Source: Panaeolus papilionaceus (taxonomy: Eukaryota > Basidiomycota > Agaricomycetes > Agaricales). From it: a DNA stretch of 64,000 nucleotides. A program made the translations under genes and the position numbers. Shown here one piece after another: positions 46,905 to 59,810 of this stretch (position 1 is the stretch's first letter; each line of letters starts with the position of its first letter). The stretch covers positions 806,001-870,000 of the forward strand of contig JADNRZ010000022.1 in NCBI GenBank assembly GCA_015501605.1. The letters run 5' to 3'. The notes below the pieces were generated by a model. That model searched no databases, was not told where the DNA came from, and worked only from the letters and a program-made list of their open reading frames with translations.

Positions 46905-48935
46905 ATGGTTCGCTCGTCGCAATCCTATACTTTCTCATCGTCGCCATATTTTATGGACAGAGGTGTCCATGGCACGGCTCAACCCATAACGGAGCACATC
47001 AATGTACGTTTACCTCAAATTCACGGTTTCGAAGCTATAAAAGTATCAATCGAGCTAACCCACGTTGTTTATATCAGCCTCACTCACGACCCATCGTTTC
47101 GTACTACTTTCCAAAAGGAGTCGGGGCTGAACATTATGGCGTTCGTCATTGACCTTTTGTCGAATATGATCTATGGTCCAATTGACAGTGCAATATAATC
47201 AGGAACGGCACCCTATGAAGCCCCATCGTCTAACATTGACGAATGCTTTGGTTATGGGCTATGGACTCGACAAGCAGATACACAACATTTACGACCCAAG
47301 ACCGGCAACGAGAGAGGAACTGCTCAATTATCACGATAGTGATTATATCGACTTCTTGTCAAGGTATGCAGTCTGTCATTCATGCCCTGCGTCTTCGTGA
47401 AAACCATATCATTTATTTAGAGTCACGCCTCAAAACCAAGCTTCCATGAAACAGATGATTGACAATTTTAACTGCGTCGAAGATTGTCCTATTTTTGCCG
47501 ACATGTACGACTTTTGTCGGATGTACGCCGGAGGCTCGCTAGCAGGCGCTCGCAAACTTTGTGCGGGAACGACAGACATTGCAATCAACTGGTCTGGCGG
47601 ACTTCATCACGCGAAACGAGGCGAAGCAAGTGGATTCTGTTACGTGAACGACATCGTATTGGCCATCCTAGAACTTCTAAGGTGCGTTAAATATTTTCAT
47701 TTAGAGTGCAACAAGTCTCAACCTTTCACAGATACCACCCACGGGTGCTCTATATCGACATCGACATTCATCACGGCGATGGCGTAGAACTCGCTTTCTA
47801 TCAATCAAACAGAGTCATGACCGTCTCATTCCATAAATACACAGGTGACTTCTTCCCTGGCACAGGCAAATTAGACGACAACGGCGCAGGACACGGGAAG
47901 CACTTTTGCTTGAACGTACCCCTCCAAGATGGCATTGACGACGACATGTATCTCACCATCTTCAAAACCGTCATCGACGACACCGTAACCGCATTCCGAC
48001 CCACCGCTATTGTCCTCCAATGCGGCGCAGACTCACTAGGGTGCGATCGTCTCGGTGCATTCAACCTCTCCATCGCAGCCCACGGCGAATGTGTCAACTT
48101 CGTCAGAAAATATGACGTCCCACTCCTCGTCGTCGGTGGTGGAGGCTACACCATCAAAAATGTCAGCCGCTGCTGGACATACGAAACCTCTGTCCTCGTA
48201 GGCGCTGAAATCCCCGACGAGCTTCCTGCGACAGTCTACGACTCCTTCTTTGCTGATTCGCATTGGAAACTTCATCCTCCTCTCACCGGAAAAGTGGACA
48301 ACCAAAATTCATCGGCGTCATTGCAGAGGATCACGATCAGCATACGGAATAAGTTGAGATACCTGCAAGGTGCACCGAGTGTGGCGATGCAGGAGATTCC
48401 GCCTGATTTACAAGGCTTGCTGGCGAGTGAGAACAGAACGGCAGAGGAGAAGGATGAGGAGAAGGGTACAGGGCAGGCTGGGGAGCGTAGGCTAGGGAGG
48501 TCGACAGCGAGGAACGAGTTCTTTGAGGGTGATAACGACAATGATCAAGATTCAACGGCGAAGAAGCCCGCTGTCACTGCACCAGCTGCTGCGAGGAAGC
48601 CACCGAGGGGTGGACGAAGAGCACCACGTGGTGGTGGTACTGCTAGAACGAGGGCCAGGGGTGGTGCACCTCCGTCCACGGCGAGTGCTACGCCTGTGCC
48701 GAATGCGACGGGTGATGAGGAAGAGGAGACTGTTGAGACGCCGCCTGCGAAGAAGGCTAGAGGGCGTGGACGGGCACGAGGGAGAGCTAGAGGGCGTACG
48801 TCGACTGCGAGGGCCAAAGCGGCTGCACAGGCTGCAGAGAAAGAGAATGCGGATAAAGATACGGAGATGGGAGACGAGGACGCTGCGACGCAGGCTGCGG
48901 GTGAGTCTGGGACGGAGAGTGTTCCGGAATGGTAA
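46905..48935 (+). CDS. HOS2: Class I histone deacetylase, HOS2/HDAC3-like
   Basis: Zinc-dependent lysine deacetylase acting on histones in the nucleus, in Set3-type or related complexes. Five exons: 46905-47003, 47078-47140, 47203-47363, 47421-47681, 47732-48935, encoding 595 residues. Class I landmarks: [23 protein letters not shown] (split by an intron with GTTCGT donor), [41 protein letters not shown], the zinc site [13 protein letters not shown] (D206, H208), [34 protein letters not shown] (third zinc ligand), AHGECV and [26 protein letters not shown] favours the Hos2/HDAC3 branch over Rpd3. After about residue 430 there is a long low-complexity tail with RGG and repeated [14 protein letters not shown]-rich patches and acidic end, not part of the catalytic fold. 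Confidence 0.93.
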
Positions 48936-49111
48936 CACGAAATGTTGTGGAATTGTATAAAGATAGTAAATGGAGTATGGTATGTAGTAGTACATGATAT
49001 TAGATTATTTTACGTCCTATGTGTATTTTTTACATGAAAAAATATTGTTCGTTACATAGTTCGTCAGCGGCTCATTAAAATGTGGCGAAATCATCAAAAC
49101 CATTCCATGCT

Positions 49112-52100
49112 CTAGACTTGACTGGGTCCTACTTCTTCTAGGGAAAGTTTAAGCGCCATCTCTAGCTCGCGCACAAACACAGCACCATCATCTTCGCCAT
49201 TCAGTGGCTGTGTCACAAACGGCGAAAGAGGATGTGTGCTCATCATCGAGGCCGAGGGCTGCATCGGAACAGGGCCAAACGTAGGAACAGGGAAACTAGG
49301 CGTCCTCGATGACGGGTCAGATCCAGAGCTGAATGTTGCACTATTAGGTAAAGGGACAGTATCCATCGGGTGGCCTTCATGAATCGGCGAGCCAAGCGGG
49401 GACGTCGTCATCGGCACAGAAAGAACTACATCCTGTGGTTCATCCTGCTCTACACGCAGCTCTCCACCCCCTGCACCTGCACCACCCATCATCGCCTGCT
49501 TAATCGACTCTGCATACCTCTTCCTCCTCGCAGACGTCTGCGTCACCTCCTCATGGAACCTCTTAATCACATGTGCTCTCTGCGCTTTCGTGCTCTGCTT
49601 CGCTGCCTCTTTGCCATACGCGATTCTGACGGCCCTGATCTCACGTTCTTGGGGTCTGCCTGTAGACGCCTGTACTGCCTTCCAACGACTGAATGTACTG
49701 GACCGTTTTTTGTCTTTTTCGGATTGACTGGATTTTTTGGTGGTGATGATGGTGTTGACATTATTGAGGAGGGTGCTGCCTTGTCTTGCCATACCCAGGA
49801 TATTCTGAGGTATTTCTGTCAGTGCCTTATTCCACATATTCAAATGATGAAACTCTACCTCTGATGCACATTCCGCAGAGTCTACCAGCGCATTAAACAG
49901 CGTATCCGTCAACGACGAGCTCTAACATCCACAAAGCTCACATCAGCATACACAACCACATCAATAAAAAACAATCAAACAAAACGCACATGTCGATGTT
50001 TAGCACGCCTAGGCACAGGCTGAATAACCGTCGTCGTCGTCGCAGTGGTCGTCACAGTAGTCTGACTCTTGCCCTTACTCTTTCCACTCCTCGGCGTCGG
50101 TGCCTCCTCCTTCTCATCATCTGAAGACTCTGGCGATGACCCATCATCAGAAGTCGGGTCAAGGCATTTTGGGATTTGTGTTGGGCTGAGGGGATCATGG
50201 AACCCTTCGTGGAGCGATGCAAGGGCGTTGAATAGACCTGTGATAATACGGTTGTTAGTTACATGTCGATGGAAGCTTTTGTAGAGAGTACTTACCATGT
50301 GATGGATTTGGACTAACAGATCGTTCTCGTTTTGGTTTTCCTCTACAGACAAAACAAGTAAGGTCTCCTGCACAAAATGAAATTTAAGCTGCTGACGCAC
50401 TGGAACACCTCAGTCAACCCCGTAGGATGTGTTACACTCCAAAACAGACCATGAGGCTCGTCGGTTGATGAAATCGTTGATGCATCAGAAGCAGAGTATT
50501 CCTTGGGGCCTGTATGCCAAAAGAAAAAAGAGGGTATGGTCAGTGATGTCATTAAGAGCAACCTAGTCAAAAGCTTGAACGCACGATGAAGAACCAAAGA
50601 CCGTCCTTTAATCAACCCAGAATCAATAAGAACCTGAGCAGCGAAGGCGCTAAGTTTCAAATACTAAAACCAACAGTCAAAATCATCAGTCGACGTCGAC
50701 ATCAACATTAAAACTAAACGCCCGAAGAAAAGGTCACTAAACATACATGTTCCGCAGACCACCACACCGCCAACTTCGTAGGTTCCAAATCACATCGCAT
50801 ATTCAAGAGCGGGAGGTGTTTGTAGAAACTCTCAACCCCCCTCCTCACTCCGTCCTAAGTTTCCGTATTAACAAGTCAGGTTACGAAACAGAAAAAGGAA
50901 CTGGACTGAAAACTCACCTCATCATGAATCGACTGGGCCAACCTCGCAGCTGCCTCCTTCGTCGTCGGCAACATCGCAAACTTGATCGCCTCCCTCAACC
51001 TCTTCACCGTCAAATCGCGATGCGGAATCGGTCGTGGTCCCGCTCCAGATTTATGTATCATATTGCCTATACAATTAAATCAAATCCATGTCAGCTTCAT
51101 CCATCACTCAATCTTCGCCTCTCAAATCTCTATAACACTCACCCCAAAATCCCTGATCCCCAAAAAACGGCACCACAACTGTCGGCCTGCCCATCGCCAA
51201 CCCAATCGCAGTCGTACCAGCCCCGCCGTGGTGCACGACGGCGCTGACGCGGTCGTTGGCGAAGAGCCAGTCATGGGGGACGTTGCCGAGGATGTGGATG
51301 TGCGGCGGGATGGTGGTGTTGCCGAGGCCGCCCTGGGGGGTTGGGTTAGATGGGGTTTTTACAGGTTTTTGAGGGGGAGAGAGAAGGGAGGGGGAAGGGG
51401 GGGGGAGGAAGAGACGTACCCAGCCAGCTGAGACGAGGGCGCGAACGCCTGCTTGTTGTGTTGCTTCAAATATCATCTCTTTGAAAAATGATAAGCTCAT
51501 GCTTTGTAGGTGCATTTTTAGATTGGATTGAACTGGACGTACTGGTCATCGCAGCAGGATTATCAACAACCACGGAGCCAAACCTAGAGTCCATAAGAAA
51601 AAACAAAGCAACTCATAAGCATTTTTCTCTTTATCCCGAGTAGGAAGGAAAGGAAGGGAGTGACTAAAAATCCCAACTCACCCAATATACACCGGCGCCT
51701 CCCCCGCCTCCAAAAACCTAACCAACTCCTCCGGGGGCTCATACTTGGATGCCAAATCCAGGAAATAAAACCCCACAACATCAATATGCCCCTTCCAGTC
51801 CCCCGGCTTCCTAACCAACGCAGGCGACATACAATACGTCCACGGCACCCTAACTCGATCCACAAATCCGGGGCCTGTCGTGATGCTCAGCGGCTCGAGA
51901 TCGAGAATGGTGGTGCGGAAGGTGTTGATGATGTCTCCGACGCTGTTGGTGGGGAGGGGTTAGTTTAACTGTTTTTATTCATTTTTCAAGTGAGAGGATA
52001 TGGGAAGGAGACTGAGAAGGGGGAGAAGAGGGAGGATAAAAGGAGAGGGATGGGGAGGGAAAAAGAGGAGAAGGGCAAAGACGTACCCTTGCCAAGTCAA

Positions 52101-53756
52101 CAATTCCGCTGCAGCATAACTCAGATAATTACTCAACCCAAATCCAGCATTCGACGTCGTGATGTTCACCAACGGATGGGCGAATGAGGCTGTAGGCGAC
52201 CATGGCATGGCTAGCAGTAGTAAATTCCCAACGACAATGAGATGAGCTTTTTCTCTGAAAAAAGAGATGCGACGAGACACCCACTAAAACTCAACAACAA
52301 AGGCACACCCAACGCCTCCGCACAATGGATATGCGCAAACGCCGGAGGGTTGCTTATTATCGCGTCTGCGACGAATGCGCGACCTGTAGAGGCGTCGGGG
52401 GAGAAGCAGGAGCGCCAGCAGCCGTCGATCATCTGTGGGGTTTTATGGTGTGGTGAGTTCATGGTGGATGGGGAGTTTCAGGGAAGTGGGGAGGGGAAAG
52501 AGGAGGAGGGGAAGGGAAAAGAGACGCACCTCCGCCAACATCTTTCGTTTCCTCTTTATATCACCATTCGTCAGTGACTCTATACCAGGTATGAGTCCAG
52601 GATCTACACGGCGCCTCCTTAAGTTTTGACACCCTAAAATGTTAACTCAAACACTCACTCTTAACCATATAACTCATCAAATCCTGCGGATTCCCACCAA
52701 TACTATAAAACTCCAACCCCGCATCTTTCACGAACCCAGCGAACGTATCGTGCGTGGCAATACGCACCCTGTGGCCGTCCAGGACGAGTTTTTGCCCGAG
52801 CGCGACGTAGGGTTGAACATCGCCTGTTTGGGTGGGGTGGGTTAGTTAGAGTTAGAGTATGAGAGTAATGCAGAGGAGGCACCCACCTCTACTCCCCACA
52901 ATCATAATCACAATACTCAACCCCGGACACGCCCAATCATCCTTATCCACCCCAAATTCCTCCACATCCCCCTCCTCCTCGTCTCTGTACGACCACGTAT
53001 CATTATCTCTACCCTGGCCGACACCCCTCAAAGACGCCCGCTCCAAGTCCAAATCCCGCAGAGATACCTGATCCAAGTCCCTCGCCAGCGTCCGAATCGA
53101 TGCCCGGTCGTCTCCAGCGTCACCTTCTTTCAAATCAAACACCAACGAAATCCTCCCATCCCTGTTCACGCTCGCGTGTGATTCGAGACCTTTGCCTTGA
53201 GAGACGTATTCTTTGAAATCTGCAATAGGTTTTGGTTAAACGAGGAAAGGAAACACCCAACTACAGCGCAACTGTAAAACTCACTGATACTATCCTCATC
53301 CACACTCCCCCGTTTTCCCTTCCCCATTTTCGTCTTTCTCGACCCCGTCCCATTCCCAACTCCAATCCCAGTCCCGGTATGACCACCTCCATTCACCACA
53401 GGCGTCGGAGTTGGTGCTCTGTCGTCATCTTGCTGCGAATAGTGGTGTTGGTGCGGATGTTGATACGGCTGAGGCACAGGCATCGTCATCGACGCATGGA
53501 GCGGCAAATGGACATGTGGGGAGGGCAAGCTTTGCCCATGTCGGTGCAGGTGTTCGTGTTGTGTCTCGGGATGGGCATGCTCTTGACCAGGTGCCAATAC
53601 CGTGATACTCTCAGCGTCTGCGTCTTCTTCTGCGACTTGGGGTGTGAGATTATGGGTAGTCGTTGTCGTCGTGGGAGGAGGAGTAGCACTAGTCGGAGTA
53701 GTCGACATAGGGGATGTAGAGAGTACAGGTCCAACAGGTGTTGTTGTTGAGTCCAT
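49112..53756 (-). CDS. Sterol 3-beta-glucosyltransferase (UGT80/Atg26-like GT1) with UIM-like C-terminus
   Basis: Transfers glucose from UDP-glucose to membrane sterols. Seventeen exons: 53756-53285, 53219-52887, 52823-52659, 52603-52530, 52432-52285, 52210-52087, 51942-51682, 51583-51543, 51478-51420, 51332-51143, 51066-50918, 50854-50747, 50663-50585, 50509-50401, 50342-50296, 50237-49990, 49921-49112, encoding 1138 residues. The N-terminus is Pro/Thr and His rich. The GT core runs about 245-720: [64 protein letters not shown] and the sugar-donor motif [17 protein letters not shown]. It lacks the PH and GRAM domains of Atg26. The 400-residue C-terminus has Ser/Glu-rich stretches, a basic helix ([10 protein letters not shown]) and ends in [13 protein letters not shown], a close match to a ubiquitin-interacting motif. 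Confidence 0.9.
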
Positions 53757-55001
53757 GTTTATCGTTCTCCGTATCAGTTCCGTTATGCCAGTACTCCTTT
53801 AGATTGCGAGGTGATAATTGCGAGGTAGAGTTATCGGTCAGAACGCCAGTGAAAGAGAAGATCAAGAGGATGATTCCGAGGGAGGAAAGCAGTCTGCAGA
53901 TCTTGACAGTGATAATCCGGAGCGCGACTCGGAGGAATCAATCAAAGAGGGCAAAGAATAGATTCGGATAGACAAAAGATAATAGATGGTATGTGGGCAG
54001 ATGCACCAGTGGTCGCAATTATAGTCGTTATTGAGGTTGATATCCTTTACGAGTGAAAACGCAGCCCGAGATCAACGATACTTATCAGCATCAACGCACG
54101 CGTGTTTCTCGAAGTGGGTTAGTTGTATTTATGTCAATATCGTCCTCCGCAGTACGGCCGTGAACCGTATATCAATGTCAATATGTTCCGAGTCCGTCAG
54201 GTCAATCGTCAATGCAGTCGTCAATCAAAGTCAAAAGCCAAGGGTAAAGCAATCACTGCGATCACAGAGGGAAAGGGAGGTTAACTTGAAACGCCGAGGC
54301 CAACAATACTGTGATATAAAATTCCCGTACCCCAATAAAACGCGCCTGCGGTGGTCAAATCTCGGAGGATGCCATGTTAGGCCTTTAGCTTTAGCTTTGG
54401 TCAATAACTTGGTGCGTCATGTAATGCATCGTGGTAGTTGTGGTGGAGTGACATTGGCATGAGATAAGTAGACAAGTGAATGGGTAAGTCGTGACTGAAC
54501 GGATATGGGAGAAGCATGAATTGTTCCGAGTCGTTTGTTGTGTGTCTCGATATTATGCTGTGCTACGCCGCTAACCGCTTCTCTAGGTTGTAACACTTGT
54601 CTTGGCACCTCTTTGCGTAGTATCATCATGAAGCGCAGTCGACGAAACGCCCAATTCCTTCAAGTTCAAGTTCAAGGTCAAGTCCAAAGTCGAATGTGAA
54701 CATGAACGGCCTGACATATTGATGACATCGCATCACACCCCTGTACGTTGAGCTCTGGTATCCTCCGAGCCCATTGAGATCTGTTGAGTGGCCAAAGAAA
54801 ATTACGACCGTGCCCTGGTTCAAAAAAAATAAATTTGGGATAATATAAATCTAGCATTAGGTAGGAGTATAATCATCAACAAGTACCGTTCAAACACCAA
54901 ATAAGATGTTCACGTCGGCCAACACCACTAAAAATACATATGCATATAAATTCTATTCTAAATCATTCAAGAAACCACCAGCAGCGTTCACTCTTCCAAC
55001 T
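53757..55001. other. Intergenic, no gene seen
   Basis: 1.2 kb between the sterol glucosyltransferase start and the 3' end of the lipase gene. Short open frames only. Contains the promoter of the former gene and the 3' region of the latter (AATAAA-like signals near 54828). Confidence 0.45.
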
Positions 55002-56681
55002 CTAATGAGCACCTCCACAAATCCTGCTCCTCGTCGCATTTCCAGACGGCATTCCAAGTAAACCTGCCTTCGCCGGCGGGTTCTTAAAAAGCCCATACTC
55101 CCAATTAAAACAATCAGTGCACACTCCATCAACACCCTCAACCTCCAACGCAGGTCTCGCACGCGGCACACTCTGAAGTGGCTCCTTCTCACCTCCCTCC
55201 TTATCCTTATCCTTGTCGCCTCCCCTGCCCCATCCCCACCTCATGACATCAAGCCACCCGTTGTTGGCTTGCCCATCAAGGCTCTCAGCAGGCTTGTCCT
55301 CTTCTTCCCATGAGACATCCTCCAGCGAAAGAAGCTTCTCGATGATGAGGATGATTCCGTGATTCCTGATGTCCACTGACCACTGAAGTTTAGATACGGT
55401 GTCGTATTTGATAACCTGCCCCAGATGGCACCGAGTTTCGAGTGCGAATCCGCCGATAGCGCAGGAAGAGGTCATTCCAGTGCATGTGCCCATTGGGATT
55501 GGCTGTATAGACGATTAAAGTCAGGATTTGAGCCACAAGATGGTTGTTCAATAAGACAACTCACGTCGGCAGTATTGTATACATGTGTAACATGATGAGT
55601 TGAAGGCTGACGAGTATTTTAATGAACATTAGAATTAGAATGAACAGAGAATAGAAGGAAGCTTACTGGCTTAGGGAGGTGCAATCTCTCTGCTGCTCGC
55701 TTCTCAGCAGGAGCTTCAAAGGCAACAACGGGTACCCCAAACGTAATACCCAAAAGAGAAGCAAGACCGCCTCCCAAGGAGTGTCCCGTCATCCAAATAT
55801 TGGCGTTAGGATACATATAGCTAACGTTATTGAACAGGTTCTACAATCAGAGCATTAAATCCACGATTCATTCGTGATGAATATCAGAAATTAGTACTCA
55901 CCAGTCCAATAGGGTAAAACAAACCCTCGTCCTTCATCGCCTCCTCAAGACACTCCGAGTCACACTTATTCCCGCCGTCATAGCAGTCGCACACCGTAGA
56001 CCATGTGGGACCAACCCGAGCACAGCAGCACGAAAATAGGAGGTTATCGTTCTTCTTATCCTTGCCCACAGTCGGACCACCGCCCCCCACAAGCCACCCC
56101 GCCGACGTTCCTTTGATGGATATCACCACCGTCGAGTTATCAGGCGTCGCAAACACATGGCCTCGTAAGCCATCTTCATCCGGGCCCCAGCCATGGGGGA
56201 TGGAAGACCAGTTCCCTGTGACGTCTTGGTACTCGTAGGGGATATCGTACCACTCCGTTGGAGAGGTAGGACGATCTGCGATGTACGAGTTCGCAGCCAT
56301 CTTCGCGAGCCCTAAGAGCGTATCCCGTCGTGTCACATCCGGAGCTTCAATGTCTGAATCGTGCCACTCGAGAGTCTCCATAGGCTGCCCATGGCTAGAA
56401 GTACGTAAGTTGCTCCAACGGGCAGCTTGAAAAGCAGCATTGGACTTTGGCTTCGGTATGCGCTTCTTAACACTCGGTATCGTGAAACTAGCCTGCTCCA
56501 TGAAGGCTGCCCCTGGCGAATAATCCGAAAACGCAATCCTCGAGTCCCCATAGACGGCATGCTGGTGGCGCAGTTCAAAAGTCAGAGGTGTAGGTTCATT
56601 AGATGTCGTATACTGTGAGTCAGACGAAGTGAGAAACGTAGATATTAGACTGTATATGGTTGCAGGTAGAGTGAGAAGCAT
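55002..56681 (-). CDS. ATG15: Atg15-like autophagic lipase (class 3)
   Basis: Phospholipase that breaks down autophagic bodies inside the vacuole, reaching it as a type II membrane glycoprotein. Four exons: 56681-55902, 55840-55667, 55606-55565, 55502-55002, encoding 498 residues. The hydrophobic N-terminal anchor is LTLPATIYSLISTFL. Then LRHQHAVYGD, LAKMAANSY, GHVFATPDNSTVVISIKGTS, a cysteine-rich segment (LLFSCCCARVGPTW, VCDCYDGG), and the active-site elbow WMTGHSLGGGLASLLG with S281. VYNTADPIP gives the catalytic Asp (about 332), split by an intron. CETRCH-like LETRCHLGQVIKYDT and SVDIRNHGI give the likely His. The tail has Lys/Asp/Glu repeats and CTDCFNWEYG, typical of Atg15. Potential N-glycosylation sites NVS and NST are present. 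Confidence 0.92.
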
Positions 56682-57211
56682 AGTTTAGAGACGTGGTGGT
56701 GGTGGTTAGCGAACAAGCAGCAGACCAGCACACTCTTCCCCACTGTGATTCAGTGCTTAGTCAGCCATTTCCCCGCTTTGTCAGTTAGGGGCTCCGTGCT
56801 CCGAATTGGGCGAATAGGGGCCCTGGGTCTTCAAAACAGGCAAAAATGAATACTAATAAAATAAAGACATGATAAATTCTGCAGATGTTCAGTCATTGAG
56901 TAGAAGCGGATGCGAACTATTGGACTTTCACATAGTTGCGAAATGACCCACTGCTAATAATATGTATGGATGTAAGTCCGTATGACCCTGTCCATTGATG
57001 AGATGAAAGGAAATATTAATTACAACGACCTAGAGCAATCAATATATCGAAGAAAACTAGCATATGCCTTAAATCCAGAGAAGATTACAATCATAGAGCT
57101 ACATCTAATAATTATAACGAATCGATAATCACAAAACACGAAACAAAACCCTATCAAAGCTTTAGTTTCTAAATAAACCAGAGCATAGTCATCGTAACAC
57201 AGAGTCCTCAA
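56682..57211. other. Intergenic, no gene seen
   Basis: 530 bp between the lipase start and the F-box gene stop, AT-rich in its second half. Nothing recognised. Confidence 0.4.
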
Positions 57212-59810
57212 TTAATAAACCCCACCACCTCGCATAAACTCGACAACCTGAACACTCGGACACGCAGCCTTAGCAGAATCAACAAAAATATCTTTCTGCA
57301 ACGCCGAAGCAAACGGCGCAGCGCGCGCCTCACCCCCTCCTCGCTCGTCTCGCTCGTCAGCAACACCACCGCCACCACCACCCCGCGTCCCGAGCGTCCT
57401 CAACCCCAACCACCTCAACTTCTCAAACCTCTCAAGCCACCTCAAAAACGGCTGCGTGGTCATCCCAAACGGGACAGTATAACCCCGGATCTCAAGCTCG
57501 AGATGCGTCGTATGTGTGTACACAACCGAGGTCGGAGCCGTTTGGTCACGATCCTCGATCAACAAGCCCAAGCCAGCTGCAGTAGCAGCTCCATCCATCG
57601 CATTCGAGTTCCCCAATCCAACCGCACTCCCAACCATGCCTAAATCACGACCCTGCGTCCCATAAGGGTATCTCGGAATCCAATCCGTCGACACCGACCC
57701 AAACGAAAGAACCACGCCCACCTCCTCCAACGCCCGCACCCTCTCCATCACCGGTCTCAGCCCCACATGCACGCCCATCACGCCCGCACATACCCGCTGC
57801 TTCCCGCTCTCCCTCACCACCACTGTCGCCCTTTTTAGCTGGGGCACCGCCCCAGGCGTTTGCAGCACATGCGTCACCCACCTCGGCGACGCAGAGAGGT
57901 GGGTGAGCCTTTTGAGTGTGTTTTTAGGGAAGGGAGTGAATGGATTCGGTGGAGACATCGATTTTCCAATATCGAGATTGAGGATGGTGTTGTGCCGCTT
58001 TAAAAAGCTGAATAGATCCTCTGAGGTGAGTGCTGTGAGGTCGATCGAGAGGGAGGAGAGTTTCGGGAGGGATAGGTAGGGTAGGAGGGCGGACCATGCA
58101 GTGGGGGGAGTAGAGAGCTGGTGTGTTATTGTGAGCGTTGTTAGTGAGGATGAGGTGTTGAGGGTGTCGATTGTCCATGCGCAGAGGGTAGGATGGAATA
58201 GGATGGGTGAGTGTAGTCCGAAGTGAGTGAGTGCGCTCGAGGTGGGTTGGTGTGGGCTGTTATGGGTCGAATTAAAGAAAAAAGATGATGGGACCCAAAG
58301 AGATGGGTTGTACGTTTTGACAAGACCACGAATGCCCGAGAACGAGCGTTTTAAGATACCCTCGATTGCTTCGACGTCAGGGGAATATGCCCCTGAATGG
58401 TATACAGCAAGGGACTGACAGCCCCTAGCCAACGCGCAATCCAAAGCGCGTGTAAAATCCTGTGCAGAAACATAAAAATACCAACCCAACGACACATATC
58501 CAGCCCCCGCCAAAGCAAAGAAACAAATGAGCAAAACGCAAGACACCCAAGCAAAGAAGGAGAAATACCGGAACATCATCATTCTCCCCCGCATCACCCA
58601 CCCCAACCCTATCCACATTAACCACAACCTCACCAACAAACCCCGCTTTTCGCACCAGCTCACAAAGCGTCTCAATCTCACCCCTCACCACCTCCACCGG
58701 CTTCGCACACCCCACATCGTAATAAACACTGTTCAGCACAGGGCTGAACAGCGCCGCCCTGAGCCCCCTGACCACCCCCTCCGCATGCACCTCGTCAAAC
58801 AAGATAAGCTGGTGCGCAGGGAGAGGTCCGACGCCATATCTAGCGAGATAGAGCGACAGTGCGAGGGCATGGAATTTGCGCGATGTGAATGAGAAAGAGA
58901 AGAGCGAGTCGTCGGGGAGGTGTTCGAGGATGGAGAGCATGATTTCGGTGGGGAGGGAGAGGAGGGTGGCGGTTGCGATTTTGGGTGTAGGTAGTGACAT
59001 CCATCGAGTGTTTTGAGCACGTGAAATACGAGGGGTGGTAGTCGAAGTTGAAGCATGAAGAGAAGGGTCAGGGTGAGGCGGGGACGATGGCTCGAGCGGG
59101 AGATATGGCCGTGGCTGGTCGTGGTCATGCACAGGGCGAACACCAGACGATGTCATGTTATGCTCCAAACAACCACACCAGCAGTCGTAGTTCAAATTCA
59201 AATCTGATCCCGGCTCTGTATCATAACACGCTCTAAGTATTTCTCGTCGGCGGTATCTGGCAATGACAGGATCATCCTCACCCTCAGACTCGTCACAGGC
59301 GGCTTCCGAATTTGAATTTAACCCTATTACCGGACCTGGCAATGGCACGTCCTGTGCAGAATTCAGATGATCCAGCATTAGCTCACGGCGAGAATGCCCC
59401 ATTCTCGCCAACAAATCTGAATCATCCGAATCCACGCCCGCATAGGGTCCAGCCAAAATACGCGAATGTTGACAGTCATGGTGGTGGCTCTGCCGCATTT
59501 CCGTATGATCAGGCTCAGGCTCAGCTCCAGTGCCCAGGCCCACTGACATGTCAACTCCAATGTCACCGGTGTGGGTGTCAATGGCACCTGTGCTGTCAGT
59601 CCCACCAACTTGGACAATACATATACGAGCACTAGTACGTGTCGTACGTATTATCGAAGGGCCAGCATGATCACGATCCATGTCATAGTTCTCTGCATCC
59701 CCACTCCGAGTCGTCGTATTTTGAAGAACCGGAATCCCTGGTTCTGTAAGACTGCTAAACCTCGGACTCGGAGAATACGGCCTCCTTGGACGGCCAGAGG
59801 TCACCTCCAT
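57212..59810 (-). CDS. F-box protein
   Basis: Likely substrate adaptor of an SCF ubiquitin ligase. Substrate unknown. Two exons, 59810-58569 and 58459-57212, encoding 829 residues. The first about 280 residues are low complexity with acidic and His/Asp-rich patches (SHHHDCQHSR, ESEGEDDP). The F-box is at about 283-325: LLSLPTEIMLSILEHLPDDSLFSFSFTSRKFHALALSLY. The rest has Leu-rich beta/alpha repeats characteristic of agaricomycete F-box proteins (LSSLSIDLTALTSEDLFSFL, TNTLKRLTHLSAS, THLELEIRGY, LRWLGLRTLG). The intron was placed at GTATTT..TGCACAG, keeping phase 0. Without it the frame would run into unrelated hydrophobic residues. The start is the first in-frame ATG. A shorter N-terminus is possible. 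Confidence 0.78.

Noticed and set aside
50241..50300. Reading through 50295-50238 as coding in the sterol glucosyltransferase
   Set aside because: The segment has a perfect GTAAGT donor, CTAAC branch-like site and ATCACAG acceptor; removing it, with the CTGTAG acceptor upstream, restores phase.
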